This document shows, one piece after another, positions 8,340 through 19,699 of a stretch of 44,028 bases of DNA. Every line of letters begins with the position of its first letter. Positions within the stretch are counted from its first letter, which is position 1. Under the pieces are notes generated by a model, which was given only the letters and a program-made list of their open reading frames with translations, had not been told where the DNA came from and did not search any database. The DNA comes from Chara braunii (lineage: Eukaryota > Streptophyta > Charophyceae > Charales > Characeae): contig BFEA01000196.1 in the NCBI GenBank assembly GCA_003427395.1, positions 1,959,199-2,003,226 on the forward strand. Direction: 5' to 3'. The position numbers and the translations under genes are program-made.

Positions 8340-11300
8340 TGAGTCAGTCCACTTAGCTCAGTAATTCTTCCTTTTATTCTCATACCACATTAGACTTGAT
8401 CATCACAAGTATCACTCTCTCCCTTTTTCTTGCCAATGAAGGTCTTATCAATCAATATCTCAGGTTGAACTTGTGTGAAAATGGTCAAGCACACACGTCT
8501 CAAGTCACTTAGATACTTAAGTGGTCAAACTGGTCCTGTATGTCGAAGCAAATTAAAAGTATCCTCACATGGATGATGACTTCACAGCCATACGCCTCGG
8601 TGTCGTCCTATAGAATCATGAGCAACATGTCAAATATGCGGATTCTCAACATACAACTTTCATAACCAACCTCTGCAGAGTGTCACCTCTACTCATAAAA
8701 ACTACGTAGGTAGAACCCCACTTTCAAAACCTTGCCTCTCTCAAATAACTATCACTTGGTCTTGTAATCCATTTTCTGTGCTCTGCAACCTCCTCGTAGT
8801 TTAGTTTCTTGTGTTCACTTATGTGCTCCTGCACTAAAACCGACAACAAATTATATCAAGCCTAGCGAGACAATTGACTTTACAGGAACTTCTGATTACG
8901 GGTTAGGGCCTCTAATCATTGACGAAATGAAGACTACTCGTCGTTAATAATGATGTATCCCTTGTATCATTATAGGAGATGAAAACGGTGTATAACTAAG
9001 TGATGAAGATGAGCTCGGAGACAACAAAATTTGTGTGAGGACAACTAACTCTTTTCATGCACACTCGCTCGGGACTGTTGACTCCAAATGCCTGCACTTA
9101 CACATGTTTTTGCACTACTCGTTTGTCTATGCTAGCACCTCATACCACATCAGTCTCATTACGAGTATGTCGTAGCAACACCGCCATACCTTAAGAAATT
9201 GAATGACGTTAATGAATGAGTGGCACACAAAAATACGAGTGACATTGAAAAAGCTTATTTTATCTCATGGCTTCAAGTGTCCTGCTGTAGGAAGCCTCGC
9301 TCTGGTCCTGACCATGCTGAAGCGAACTTCGTACCCAGGTGACGAAGAATGCACGATACATATTACAATGCTATTATTACTTAGTCGAAGACGGGCGTGC
9401 AAATTTTGTTTTCATATGACATCAACCATAATCGGCACACACACATTATCCATATGTGAGGGACTTCGAACTTTTGCGGCCACCATTGGTTCCATGCTTC
9501 ATATGCGTGTTCTCTCAGACTTCTTGTGCCACTCTAGTCCATAACCAATAACTGCTTTATGAGCAACCCCTTCAGCGTAACACAACTTCCCTCACAACTT
9601 GAATGACACTGTCAATGTTGAAGATGAGGGCTTGCAGTGATAGCAAGCTACTTGTTTGCAAAACTGATTATATCAATGATCTAGCACTATTGCATACCTT
9701 TGATTGTGAGTCTGACCTCGTTAGGAAGAAAAATAATTCAACCATGAAGCAATAACGCACTTCTCACGAGAGTCTCACGTGTAGTGTGACCCCCGAAAAG
9801 TCTGTCGCGTCTCTCTCTCAAGAAGTCCGTTTTTTCAAGTTCTCGCACATCGCTGGTACACCTCATCACTCTCTCGTACTACTACTGCCCACTTGTTTGC
9901 TCGCTTCCATCTCACCGTGACGAAGATGGAGTTATTATTGGTTGGTGAAGTAGATCTGGCAAAGACCTCGCTGAAGTCAACTTTAATAAGCACACAAGTC
10001 TCATGCGTTGTCGGAGGGCGCTATGTCCCAGCCCTCTGTGGTGTACCAAACACGCTTTTCATGCAGACAACTTTGCTCGATTGTGAAGATGGTTTACTTT
10101 AAGTACATGTCACATCAGAGTCATACATCGGACATACTATATGTGCGACCAGTTCCTCGATTAGTCCCAGTGGGCGTTCCCACCGGCAAAAGGAGGGGGT
10201 GCGCCATTGGGCTTTCCATTGGTCCACACAGGCTCGGCGCCCTGCTGTACAACAGAGCACAACTGCCCTGTAGCTGTGGTAGTTGCTGGACTCGCCCAGC
10301 GATGCGAAGGTAGAGGGACATGTGTGGTCTTTTCAACTGTGCGCTGAGCCCCTAAAATATGAGTTATGGGTTGTGTGCACAAAATTGCAGTCACAATAAA
10401 GTAAAAGCTAAAAAAAGAAAAGAAAACAATAAAATAGAAAATAAGGATAAGTTGCACGTCAAGCCTGTGCCCTGATCCGAACCTTCATCTTAGTTCCGAA
10501 TGATCTAAAGGTCTCAGGTTGCAATGGCATTACGATTCTTGATAGGGACTTTAACTTCTTCTATAATTTAAATGTATGTTTTAAAACCTAGTTCTTCCTA
10601 TGTCACTTCACGGGGGAATGAACGTTTAATTTTGAACCGTGATTTTAAGTGGGCGAACTAGACTGGCCTGAGTCTTCGCGACTCATTTACCACAGGCACA
10701 ATTTGCTGGATGCCACGCTGTAAGGGCCCAAAACGAGGGCGATCCACGACCACTTTGGTAGGAGGTTTATCACTCCCGTAGAAGGTCATAAGCCCTCTCC
10801 TTGGTATCGGACACGGGTACCCATTAGGGGTAGTCCGATGGTCCCCTTTAAATGAAGGAAATAACTTATCGGTATCTCGTTATGGGACCACCTCGTAAAG
10901 ACCGTAGACGTGGACCGTTGGGCTGCATTTTAGTGACGATCCTTGATTCACTCTTTTCTCGTTTGTTAAAAATATTATGTTAACATTACTCAGATTTTAT
11001 TTATCTAACGTGGACTCCTTAGATCCCGTTTAGAACACGGAGATTGTGGCACCCATAGAGTCATAGACTCTATAAAAGATAGCAACTAAAACCTTGCTAA
11101 TATTGGTCATAAAGAACGTGGTCAGAGTCGTGCTGCTACTCCCTTGTTTTGGAGGACGAGATAGTGATGAAGATAGGCGAGGCGCTCTGATTGCATTCAT
11201 TTGAGTTTGCAGGCTCGACGGTCATCCTGCTCAGTGCATGAGAAAGGGCAAGTGACTGTTGTAGGTGTGAGGCATAGATTAATCTGAGAGATTGAATATG

Positions 11301-12730
11301 GAGTGCAGAAAGGGACTGGAGGGCTATAATCCTTAGTGTTGGAGGCGCCTAACTCATTGGACCCTAGTATTGGGGGAAGGCCCTTAGATTACTACTATTC
11401 TAAATTCAGACGGCGATGAGGCAAAACTAAAAATTAATGTTGAGGGGGCAAGAGAAGAAGAGATAAGGACGAATCCAAAGTTGAGGCAAACAACCGAGCT
11501 AAGAAGAGGTGGAGAAGGGACGACGTGACAACAGGGGTTTAGGTGACCATTTCGTACCTTGCATCGGAGACGATTATTGGGACTATAGAACCCGAAGAAC
11601 AAAACCTAGAGTCCTAGACTGGGACTCTGAGACCGAGTCCGAGGTTAGCGATGTTGTTGAGACCCAGTCCTTGCAGAGATTGGATTAGTGGAGCCGGGGA
11701 CACACACCAACTGTACCAGTGTAGAGGAAGTCCCAAAGGTCAACTTACGTCGACGGAGGCACTTAGCCCAAGGCAGGCAGTTACAGGACCGCGGGGCAAG
11801 AGTGTGACGTACGTGCGGTAGAGGAGCGCATTCAGAGGGAGATAGAGAGATAAAGGCGAACTCTCACGGACACTCTAAGGGTGGACCTCACTGCTGACGT
11901 CACAAACAATCATACGGAGTTCTATGTTTCCCTGTCTCTCTGTCTCTGGCATTGTGAAGTCGAGAACGAATGGACTGTGCCGAGTACAAGTGAGGGAAGG
12001 AAGTCCATCGAAGTCAAATTTCCCATGAGATTCACGAGAGACACTCGTGTGTCAACAATCGCCCCATAGTTCCATCTTAGTCTTGGTGAAGTGGGAGCGA
12101 ATGTGCGAGGCACAATACTAACTGCGTGAGTGAGCACCGGAGGATTAACTAAGGATGATGAAGGGAATAAGAGAGAATTTAAGACCACAAATCAGTCGTG
12201 GTTAACTCATGCGTTATAGACAATTGGGCAACCTATGAGGGAGGGGTGTAAGTTGTTGAAGGTCAGACTCCGTACGACAACTTGCAAGAACTATAAATGT
12301 GTTTTATGGTTGGCGTCGCTCATTCCTTGGTGAAGTCAGCTCGTGACAATGGAGGCTTTGAGCTCTTGGGGCAATTACGGATCACAAGAGAGAAAGTATA
12401 ACAAAGAAACCAAAAAGAGGCGAGGACAAGATATACACCCCACGCGTAATCGAAAGAAGTCAGAAGAGATTGGTATGGATGCGGGAGAGAAGAGGATGGC
12501 ATAATGCACCTAAAAAATGATGACGCAATTTTATGTTTTTTGGTACCAGGGCTCACTCCATGCAAGTCATCATATTTGGGTACTCCAAATGTCAAACTTT
12601 TTTTTTTTTTTTTTTTTTTTAGGATCGACTTGGACGTGCACATTGTTCTTTGAGTTAGGGCTCTTTATTAAGTTTGTTATAACCCGATCCTTACTCTTTC
12701 GATGACTGTTGTTTTCACTGAATGTGTTAA
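8340..12730. other. Long stretch without a recognisable gene
   Basis: Only short ORFs (at most 113 residues, at 9203-9544) without recognisable domains. A poly(T) run sits at 12598-12620. The part from about 11150 to 12060 is purine-rich on the plus strand and could be a much-decayed gag-like region, but no motif supports this. I found no LTR, RNA gene or foldback in it by eye. Confidence 0.4.
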
Positions 12731-12734
12731 TATA

Positions 12735-12862
12735 GAGGCATCGAGTATGCTACAGTCATGCGCTGACTACTTTTAGATTGAGAACCTTTGCTCCTGCGCT
12801 AAATCTCCAATATCGTGTTGGTCTTTGGATGGGTAACCACTGTTAGCAGGTCTCGTGTTGAA
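12735..12862 (+). pseudogene. 5S rRNA-like remnant
   Basis: The last 35 bases contain GGATGGGTAACC (12827-12838) and AGGTCTCGTGTTG (about 12848-12860). These match, nearly base for base and with about the right gap, the 3' end of plant-type 5S rRNA. Upstream, CAGTCATGCGCTGA and AGAACCTTTG lie about where the 5' half and the AGAACTCCG region would be, but match poorly. It is too diverged for a working gene. It may be a 5S pseudogene or a 5S-derived (SINE3-like) repeat. Confidence 0.4.
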
Positions 12863-12869
12863 TAAGTTC

Positions 12870-14170
12870 TCCGTCTTCAGTTTGATATAGTTCGGGCCCG
12901 GGTCACTTGTATCACATGAAGATGTCATTCCAAATGTTTTTTTTCTCCTTGCATGGATTATCCTCTGCCAGTACTCCTCTCTCTTTTTGTTATCGTCGAG
13001 TGTGATCTGGTTATTTTTGCACTGATCTTGACACCATCTTTGAACGTGATTTGACTACCTCGACGCTACTTTCTGTGTTAAGGCAAGTGTGGTTCAGTCT
13101 TTCTGGTGTTAATTCTTAAAACTATCACTAAAGGATAAACCATTTCTTTTCTTGTGAGCTATTGTCCACTCTTATAAGCCTAGACGGATTCATTATCAAG
13201 CCGATCACATAGTCAGTAATCTTTATTATCCATAGCAAAAGCGTTTACTGGCTGACTTTGGGGGGAAGACATTAAGCATTAGAATGATAAGTTGAAGGGT
13301 CTAAGTGTGGAGGAAGGGTAAAAGATGTAGATAATGGTAGACTCGAATGATAGAGATAAATTCTTGGAGAAGTACGATTAATAATTGGAGCACAAACGAG
13401 ATAAGACTTCGACTACCCTTGCTTGAGAACGTCACCATTGTTCTCTCGCAGTGTCTCGCTCGAGATCTCTACTTTGCTTACTCCCATGTGATGTTCTCGA
13501 ATCATGTAAATTTGCTTAAAATTAAGTTTGGTTGATTGATGCTTTATAAAATGATGGTAATGTTTTATTTCGACTTGGATTAACAAAACATTAAAAAATG
13601 GTCTTCTTAATTAAGTAAATTGATCCTAGCAACACATTTTGAATTTTTAGAATTAGCTGTTCAAGTTCTAATTATCGGTTAAGAAGTAAAACAATGACTT
13701 GGCTCATCGCTGGCTGGAGCTTGAAAATGTGTGTAAGTCTCGATTCCTGTCTCACTGAAAATAACTTCATTCCTTATTTTCATGATGATTGTGTAATGAA
13801 CCGCTGGGGAACAAAACGATAATTAAAGAAAATAATTCATATGACTTTTAAATTTTTACTCGACGTGGATTAACGTCAGCGATTGTCAACTTGTTTAAAG
13901 ACTGGCTTAAACACTGACCAGCCTCATGTGCAAGGCAAGTTTTGAAATCACTCATGTGATTTCGGTTTTTCGTGGGCGTATCCCCGCGTTAAGAAAAAGT
14001 TGCAGAATTACCTCTGACTTTGATAATATTACGATGACACCCTCTCCATCGAAGTACAAATTTACAGATATCGAAAACTTCCTATTGATTCCCTGCAGAA
14101 TATGACATACATCTCCACGGGACATGACAAATACTTTGAGTTGACTTATTCGAAGTTTATCTATTCTATT
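12870..14170. other. AT-rich DNA without a recognisable gene
   Basis: Short ORFs only and no domain. No clear repeat array or foldback was seen. Confidence 0.45.
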
Positions 14171-14655
14171 TTTCCGGGCGCCCAGGCACCCAACTTCTGC
14201 CCGGGTACACGCCTAGGTGCCCGGTCGCGCATGAGCCCCGGGCAGGGTTCCCGGCAGCCACAACGCCAAAAAAAAAAAAAAAAAAACTCAAAAAAAATTG
14301 GAAAAAAAATATGTTGTGTAGGATTGAAACGCAAACTACTTTTGGCTGAGGGTCACATTATAATTCCTCACCGAATCAGAGATAAAAAAGAAAATAACAG
14401 AATCATACAAAGGCACCCCCCTTTAGACCCCTTTAGCCCATTTAAAACCAATTTATACCCCCCTCCCCCCCCCCTTAACAGCCAACTCGCAAAAAACGAA
14501 ATGGGCCGGATTTGGAGTCCTCTGGGAGAGTGCAGAAAACCAAAAAAAAAAAAAACTTTTTTTTTTTTTTTTTTTTTTGCATGTCCGGGTACCCCGGGCG
14601 TCAGACCCCCCTGGGAGTCACACCCGGGTGCCCGGCCGGGCAATATCGGTCGGGC
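14171..14655. repeat. CCCGGG-rich ended element with internal A and T runs
   Basis: The left block (14171-14268) and right block (14580-14650) are GC-rich and full of CCCGGG/GCCCGG strings in loosely inverted order: the left runs GCCCGGGTAC...GGTGCCCGGTC, the right runs GGGTACCCCGGG...GGTGCCCGGCC. Each block meets an A or T run on its inner side. The interior holds more A runs, a C run and an A13-CTTT-T junction near 14550. It resembles a non-autonomous inverted-repeat element, but the arms pair only partly. Confidence 0.4.
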
Positions 14656-15028
14656 GTGAGAATCTTCCTAGAAGTTCATGTTAAATTAATTTATCCACAT
14701 TGAAGGACTATTAAACTTCGTACTTTGAATCATCATGATGAGTGTGTAACCCTGCGTATTTAATATTTGTATGTGTGTGTTTGTGTGTAAGAGAGCGTAT
14801 GTGTGTGGCGAGGTTTGTTGCATTTACAAATGCTATACATGTTGCATAGGGTGTTGTAGCACCAGATGTATCCATAGCACCATTAGAGTGGTCAGATTTA
14901 ACAACTGCCACTGTTGCGGCAGTACCTGCAACAACTGCCACATCTTGAAAGAAATAAAATAAAATATTAATATTAATAAGAATTAATATAATAATAATAA
15001 AAATTACCACGTGAATCTTGTGACGTCA

Positions 15029-15500
15029 AGGGGGTTGGGGACAATTTGAGGTGGTTAAGGACAATTAGGGGCGGTTAGGGGACAGTTAGGGGCGGTTAGG
15101 GACAATTAGGGACAGTTAGGGGCGATTAGGGACAGTTAGGGGCGGTTATGGGCGGTTATGGGAAGTGGGTGACGAGCACGAGTGGTTACGTGTGAGCGCA
15201 TACAATTATAGGTAGGTATGGGTTGGTACATGTAAATAAAACTTAGGTAGAATAGGGTATGGATGGTTAACAAACGGTTCGGGTTCAGGTGGTCATGGGT
15301 GGTTTTGAAAAAAAATGTTAATGGGTAGGTATGGCCAGTTACATGCTGTAGAGGTTCAGGTAGGGTAGGCCTGGGTATACTTTTTTTTTTTTAGCAGGCG
15401 GAGATGGGTAAAGGTCCGGCAGGCTAGGTATACAGTTGGTATAAGTGGTTGGTTTTCAAAAAAATTGTGGTTAGGTCAGGTACAGGTATTCCTAAAAATA
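15029..15500. repeat. G-rich, TTAGGG-like minisatellite with a G/T-biased tail
   Basis: From 15029 to about 15162 a 10-11 base unit repeats, with variants GGACAGTTAG, GGGCGGTTAG and GGACAATTAG, so TTAGGG recurs often. Beyond it the plus strand stays G/T-rich and C-poor to about 15500, with many GGTTAGG/GGTATGGG strings. It resembles a degenerate interstitial telomere-like array, or a simple G-rich minisatellite with quadruplex potential. Confidence 0.65.
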
Positions 15501-15504
15501 CAAG

Positions 15505-16152
15505 TTGCGAACTCTCATAAAGATTGGTGAGACTACGAACAGAGAAAATGTCATAGTAAGGATAACCTTGTATCTCGCAACCCTCCTGTGGAGGGCACAT
15601 GAGATCGACCTTGCTATGGGAGAAAGTTATCTCATATCTAGGTGTGTTATGAAAGCGGGATTGACCATTCAGGCGTTTTCTCGGAGGATGTATTGGGGAA
15701 GAAAAGGTGCGATATCATGGTCAATCGAAGCAAGATGGGCGACTGAATTCGCCTATCCGACGACGAACGTTAAAAGTACTCTTCCGAAGTTCATAATAAA
15801 CAAAGTTTTTTTTAGGAAAGAAAATGTACAGCGAGTTGTGCTTACAACGCAATCCGTACCCGATCTGGGATTTGAGTTGGAGACGCCCCAGACGATTTGC
15901 TTTTTGTACTTAGAAATGAGACCCAAGTTGCCCAAGAAAAATAATGAGAACATCTTGCCTATCGTGAATGCGTATGTACGAATCTATCTCTTGGAGGATC
16001 GATTGGTGTATTGGCATGGACTATGCAAAGAGGTATGCATTGATGACTGCATTGATGGGATTCCCATTTTGTTTGGTATGGTACGCAACTTTTGGTATGG
16101 GGATTGGATAACTATGGACGAATTGACCAACGAAGTTACTGATATGGAGTGA
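15505..16152 (+). CDS. Unassigned 215-residue ORF upstream of a gag relic
   Basis: The longest uninterrupted, non-repetitive plus-strand frame in the window (starts MRTLIKIGETTNRENVI, ends NEVTDME). Composition is balanced and protein-like: a Trp/Arg-rich middle (RRMYWGRKGAISWSIEARW), a Leu/Ile-rich part near residues 150-165, and an acidic end. No domain was recognised and there is no signal peptide or clear membrane segment. It lies about 230 bases before the gag frame of the Ty3/gypsy relic and on the same strand, so it may belong to that element or to an adjacent decayed gene. The frame may extend upstream of the chosen Met. Function unknown. Confidence 0.4.
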   Translation: MRTLIKIGETTNRENVIVRITLYLATLLWRAHEIDLAMGESYLISRCVMKAGLTIQAFSRRMYWGRKGAISWSIEARWATEFAYPTTNVKSTLPKFIINKVFFRKENVQRVVLTTQSVPDLGFELETPQTICFLYLEMRPKLPKKNNENILPIVNAYVRIYLLEDRLVYWHGLCKEVCIDDCIDGIPILFGMVRNFWYGDWITMDELTNEVTDME

Positions 16153-16382
16153 ATATTGTTCACGATTAATAATCAAGGAGCCATTTTGTCTAGGAAGCCT
16201 ACCTTCAACTGAGAATTTTTGATATTTATTGGTGTATACTTGTTAAGGTTGGACCTGACATAGAAACAGTTACTTTGTTATAATGAAAACTAAAAAGAAA
16301 AAAAAAAAGTGTTGTGACTGGAGGAGAGTTGAGTTGTAGTTTTGTGTGTGTTAACAGATTCGACAGTTAAACTAAAGGTGAA

Positions 16383-17233
16383 ATGGGGGACATAGACGAG
16401 GATATTGTTAATGGAGGACAACCAGCTATAACCGCAACAAAGATTGTGAGTCTACTAAAGAAAAGGGTTGTTAAGAAATCTCAACTGCCTAAGATAAAAA
16501 TTTCTCTTTCAAAGGCGACAGAGTGTCTCATTGGATCGAAGTGCTTGAGTACATTTTTAATCGATTGACTACTGCGAAAAAAATTGTTCAGCTATACAAG
16601 TAAGTAAGGCGGGAGTTTAGACCGGATGTGGAGGTGGTTGTTAGGAAAACAATTGAGAATTGGACGAACCTTAAGAAAGGGATGCAGCGAAAGTTCATGC
16701 TAGGAGACGAGTTACTTACAATTAAACATTTGTACTATAAGAACATCGATGAATTCACCACGATGGACTCGTTCTCTAATGCCTTTAAAAAGACAGTCGA
16801 AAGAGTCCTAGGACTGTCGAAAGAAATTTAGTGTATCGTTTTCCTAGGGAAGTTTTCTGGGTACGAGACTGTGGAACCAACCCGAGGAGGGGCAGCCTGT
16901 AGGAAAACGACCTGAAAAACTATTAAAAGAAATATTGCATTTGGATACCTTGATCAAGTGTTCCACCACTAGGTTAAGGTAAAACGGAAAAAAAGAAAGG
17001 CAGTGGGTGCGATTCAGAAAGTTGATGATATATTGAGGGGAGTTCTGAGTATTATGGTGAATGAGTTGAAGGAACTTAAGGAAGTCGTCTCGCCAAAAAA
17101 GGTAATGACGGTTGCTCAATCTTCAGGGAAGAGGAAACAGAAGGCAGAAGAGCTAGAAGACGAGGACGAAGAAGAAGAGCAGCATGAACCGACAGTTAAA
17201 TTAACAGAGAGTCAAAGGAAAGCAAGGATTTGA
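16383..17233 (+). pseudogene. gag-like (capsid region) remnant
   Basis: Gag forms the retrotransposon's intracellular particle. The first 40 or so residues (16383 onward, LPKIKISL) are in one frame. From 16511 another frame continues KGDRVSHWIEVLEYIFNRL, matching the SHW...E pattern of Ty3/gypsy gag, then EFRPDVEVVVRKT, NWTNLKKGMQRKFMLGDELL, IVFLGKFSGYET and LDQVFHH. It ends in a Lys-rich then Asp/Glu-rich tail (KRKQKAEELEDEDEEEEQ). This second frame stays the same to 17233 but has several in-frame stops (for example 16601 and 16829). So one indel plus point nonsense changes inactivated it. The assignment rests on pattern and on position upstream of a zinc knuckle and protease. Confidence 0.7.
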
Positions 17234-18129
17234 CCTTAGGAGGGCAAGGTATTGGAAGAGGACAGATTCCTCAACAAGCGGTAATTCAATATGTCCACGA
17301 GTCTTCGGCAATTGCCACTCAATTTGGGCAATGGCCGATGGGACCACCACTGAATGCTTGACCTGGATTTTTTCAAACAGGACAATGGCCGGTGCAATGA
17401 CAAATGAGTGCCTATTTGATGGTACCATAGGTTCTGGGTCTAGAAAATTCACAAGGATCGGGTCAGATTGCGCAAGGGAATAGACAATAACAAAGACCGA
17501 GTTACCCAGGTGGACAAGACCAAAACCAGGTTCAAGGTCAGGGACATGGACTTCGAAGCGGAGGAAATGTAGGATGAGGCAATGTTCGAAAAGGTCGAGA
17601 GATGAATGGTAGAGGAGATAATGAACAAGGAGGGAACTCGGGACACCAATAGGATTCCCATCTGATGAACCTCCAATCAGATCGGTCAAGGATATAAAAA
17701 AAACTTTGGTTGAGGTTATGACCCAAGTAACGGCAGAGGGTACGGACGAGGAAACAAAAAGTGAAACGGGCAAGGATACAAAAGAGGTTGGGTGAATTAT
17801 AACGAATGTATCTGTACGCACTGGCAAATCAGGGGTCATACAGTCAAATGTGTAATGTCAGAAAGCTCGATGAACTCAGCGGGCTTATCACCTCCAACAT
17901 AAACGGGTATATATTCGACAAGGAAGGGAAGATGATAGATCCTAATATTCAATGTGGGACAAGGAAGGAGGCCCTCAAAGTAGTTGGGGTTGGCCCAAAC
18001 GCTCCAACCATATTTCGAATCTGGAAGGAGAAGGAAGATTTTATCGACCACATAGAAGATTTAATAGGGTTAGGGGGAAAGATGAGTGGATTGAAAATTT
18101 GTGAGATTAAGAGAATGTTCCCCTCGTAG
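17234..18129 (+). pseudogene. gag C-terminus with degenerate CCHC zinc knuckle
   Basis: A Gly/Gln-rich stretch in broken frames leads to YNECICTHWQIRGHTVKC (about 17795-17850), which keeps the Cys, GH and final Cys of a retroviral-type CCHC knuckle but has Trp where the second Cys is expected and a one-residue shorter last gap. Zinc knuckles bind the element's RNA during packaging. After a frame change the text continues LSGLITSNINGYIFDKEGKM and GTRKEALKVVGVGPNAPTIF, an open frame to 18129. I read this as the same polyprotein, now frameshifted. Confidence 0.6.
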
Positions 18130-18617
18130 AAAAAAAACGGAAGAGGAAGGCGTTAGAATATTTGTCAGAGAGACATTGGTTAGGATGAAGGATTTGATGG
18201 ACAAGATGCAAAGGTTGAACTTGAGACTTTGCGGGATGTGTAAAGAAGTTGGAAAGACAAAGACTAGGACTCCAAGAACGCTTACTATGGGCCAGGAAGG
18301 GCCGGATGAAGGACCAATTGAACCAAACCGGAGAGTTATGAGAGCGAACATAGCTGCAAAAAAAAAAAAGATATAGGACTGTGAGAGGTTCGACCCCGTA
18401 TGCTACACGAAAATCGGGAAGTAATAATCCAACAAATAAACACGCTCAGTCTTTTCAGCCAGCAGAAGAGGAGGTTCTAATCACTGTTGAAGGGATGAGG
18501 ATGAAAAAACTAATCTTAAAGAAAAAAAATAAACAAGCCTTAACGAGGATTAAGAGACGAAAGCAAAAAATCAAAGAGGGAAAGACGAAAAATGATGAAA
18601 TCATGGACAAGAAGTGA
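18101..18617 (+). pseudogene. Charged linker between zinc knuckle and protease
   Basis: Two overlapping plus-strand frames (18101-18376 and 18381-18617) encode a Lys/Arg/Glu-rich segment, including RETLVRMKDLMDKMQRLNLRL, which is heptad-like, then GSTPYATRKSGSNNPT and a strongly basic Lys-rich end. An A run at 18358-18371 marks a likely frameshift between the two. No catalytic domain is visible. It is probably a disordered or coiled spacer of the polyprotein. Confidence 0.5.
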
Positions 18618-18710
18618 AAATATGAAACGTCGATCGAAGGATTCTATCTAGAAGGATTGGTGAATAAATTGTTAAAATGACATAATGAATAATTAAACCA
18701 CCGAGAAATC

Positions 18711-19230
18711 TTGATATATGCCCCGAGACTGAGAGAGATGGTAAAAAGTAGGTTGTCACGGAAAATGGTAGCCATGGTCAGAATGATAGATCTGATTCCC
18801 AAGGAAGCCAATTGGAGCATTGCAGGGAGTAAACTAGACCAGAAGTTCGTAGGAACTGGGCCCATCCACGTTATGATCAAAGAAAATGGATGTCTAGGCT
18901 GATGGATACAGAAACTGAAATAAACATTGTAAATGTTGAAACGACAGAAAGACTGAGATTAGAAATTGACGAGAACGATTCTGGATACCTTAACAGAGCC
19001 AGTGACAAAACTAGCTTTACGGAGGTTGCCTTGAATGTTATGGTAGAAACTGGTTGGGTCAAGGTTTGAACTTGTTTTCACATTACGCAAGTTTGAGCAT
19101 CTTGATATTTTTGGGAATATTTTTTTGGTCCCGATATGAGACACTCATTATGAATAAGCATGATGACACCATGTTTGTGATATTGTGCGATCTAGCCTGT
19201 AAAAATTTTGAGGTGATCACTTGCAGGAAT
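18711..19230 (+). pseudogene. Retropepsin-like aspartic protease remnant
   Basis: Retropepsins cut the retroelement polyprotein. The upstream part (18711-18902) reads LREMVKSRLSRKMV and PKEANWSIAGSKLDQKFVGTG. The frame then shifts near 18896 to RLMDTETEINIVN, corresponding to the family's hydrophobic-D-T/S-G-A-x-N/D active-site turn. The catalytic Asp and Thr are kept, but the Gly reads Glu (GAA), which would destroy the turn. LEIDENDSGYLNRASDK and LNVMVETGWVKV follow. A further shift gives ETLIMNKHDDTMFVILCDLACKNFEVITCRN (about 19138-19230), the usual end of this domain in the element. Frameshifts and the lost Gly make it inactive. Confidence 0.68.
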
Positions 19231-19340
19231 ATCGGGCCCCACAACTCAAAGAAAATCGACTTAATGTGGGATTATATACGTTTGAGGAATCAAAACATAA
19301 ACGAAAGGAGTTATAAGGGGAAAATGATGAAGAAACTTTC

Positions 19341-19688
19341 ATTTCGTCAAAATTTACATTTTTTATTTTTTGAACGAACTTGAAATCGAGTTTTTCAACT
19401 TTTTTTGCTCTAAAACTCGTCTAAATTTGCTGCTCTTTAGGGTATGACGTTCTTAAAACGTTGGACCTCCTGTATGTATCTGGACATAGCTTGAGACCAT
19501 ATACATCCAGACGGTCCCCCCTGGATGTATCTGGTCTCAAGTGTGTTGATACATCCAGGAGGTTCGACGTTTTAAAAACGTCGGACCGTCAGGAGCCGTA
19601 AAATTTAGATGAGTTTACGACAAAAAAAGTTCAAAAACTCGGTTTCAAGTTCATTCAAAAAATAAAAAATGTTCATTTTGACAAAATG
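19341..19688. mobile_element. 348-bp foldback: near-perfect hairpin inserted in the pol relic
   Basis: Two arms of about 170 bp face each other around a tiny loop near 19515 (GGTCCCCCC). Outer parts: CATTTCGTCAAAATTTAC at the left end against the complement of GTTCATTTTGACAAAATGG at the right. Inner parts: GACGTTCTTAAAACGTTGG and CTCCTGTATGTATC pair with their complements on the right. Protease-derived text lies to the left and RT-linker text to the right, so it inserted inside the retroelement. A transcript would form a very long double-stranded RNA. No coding capacity; superfamily not determined. Confidence 0.88.
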
Positions 19689-19699
19689 GTAGTTAAGAG

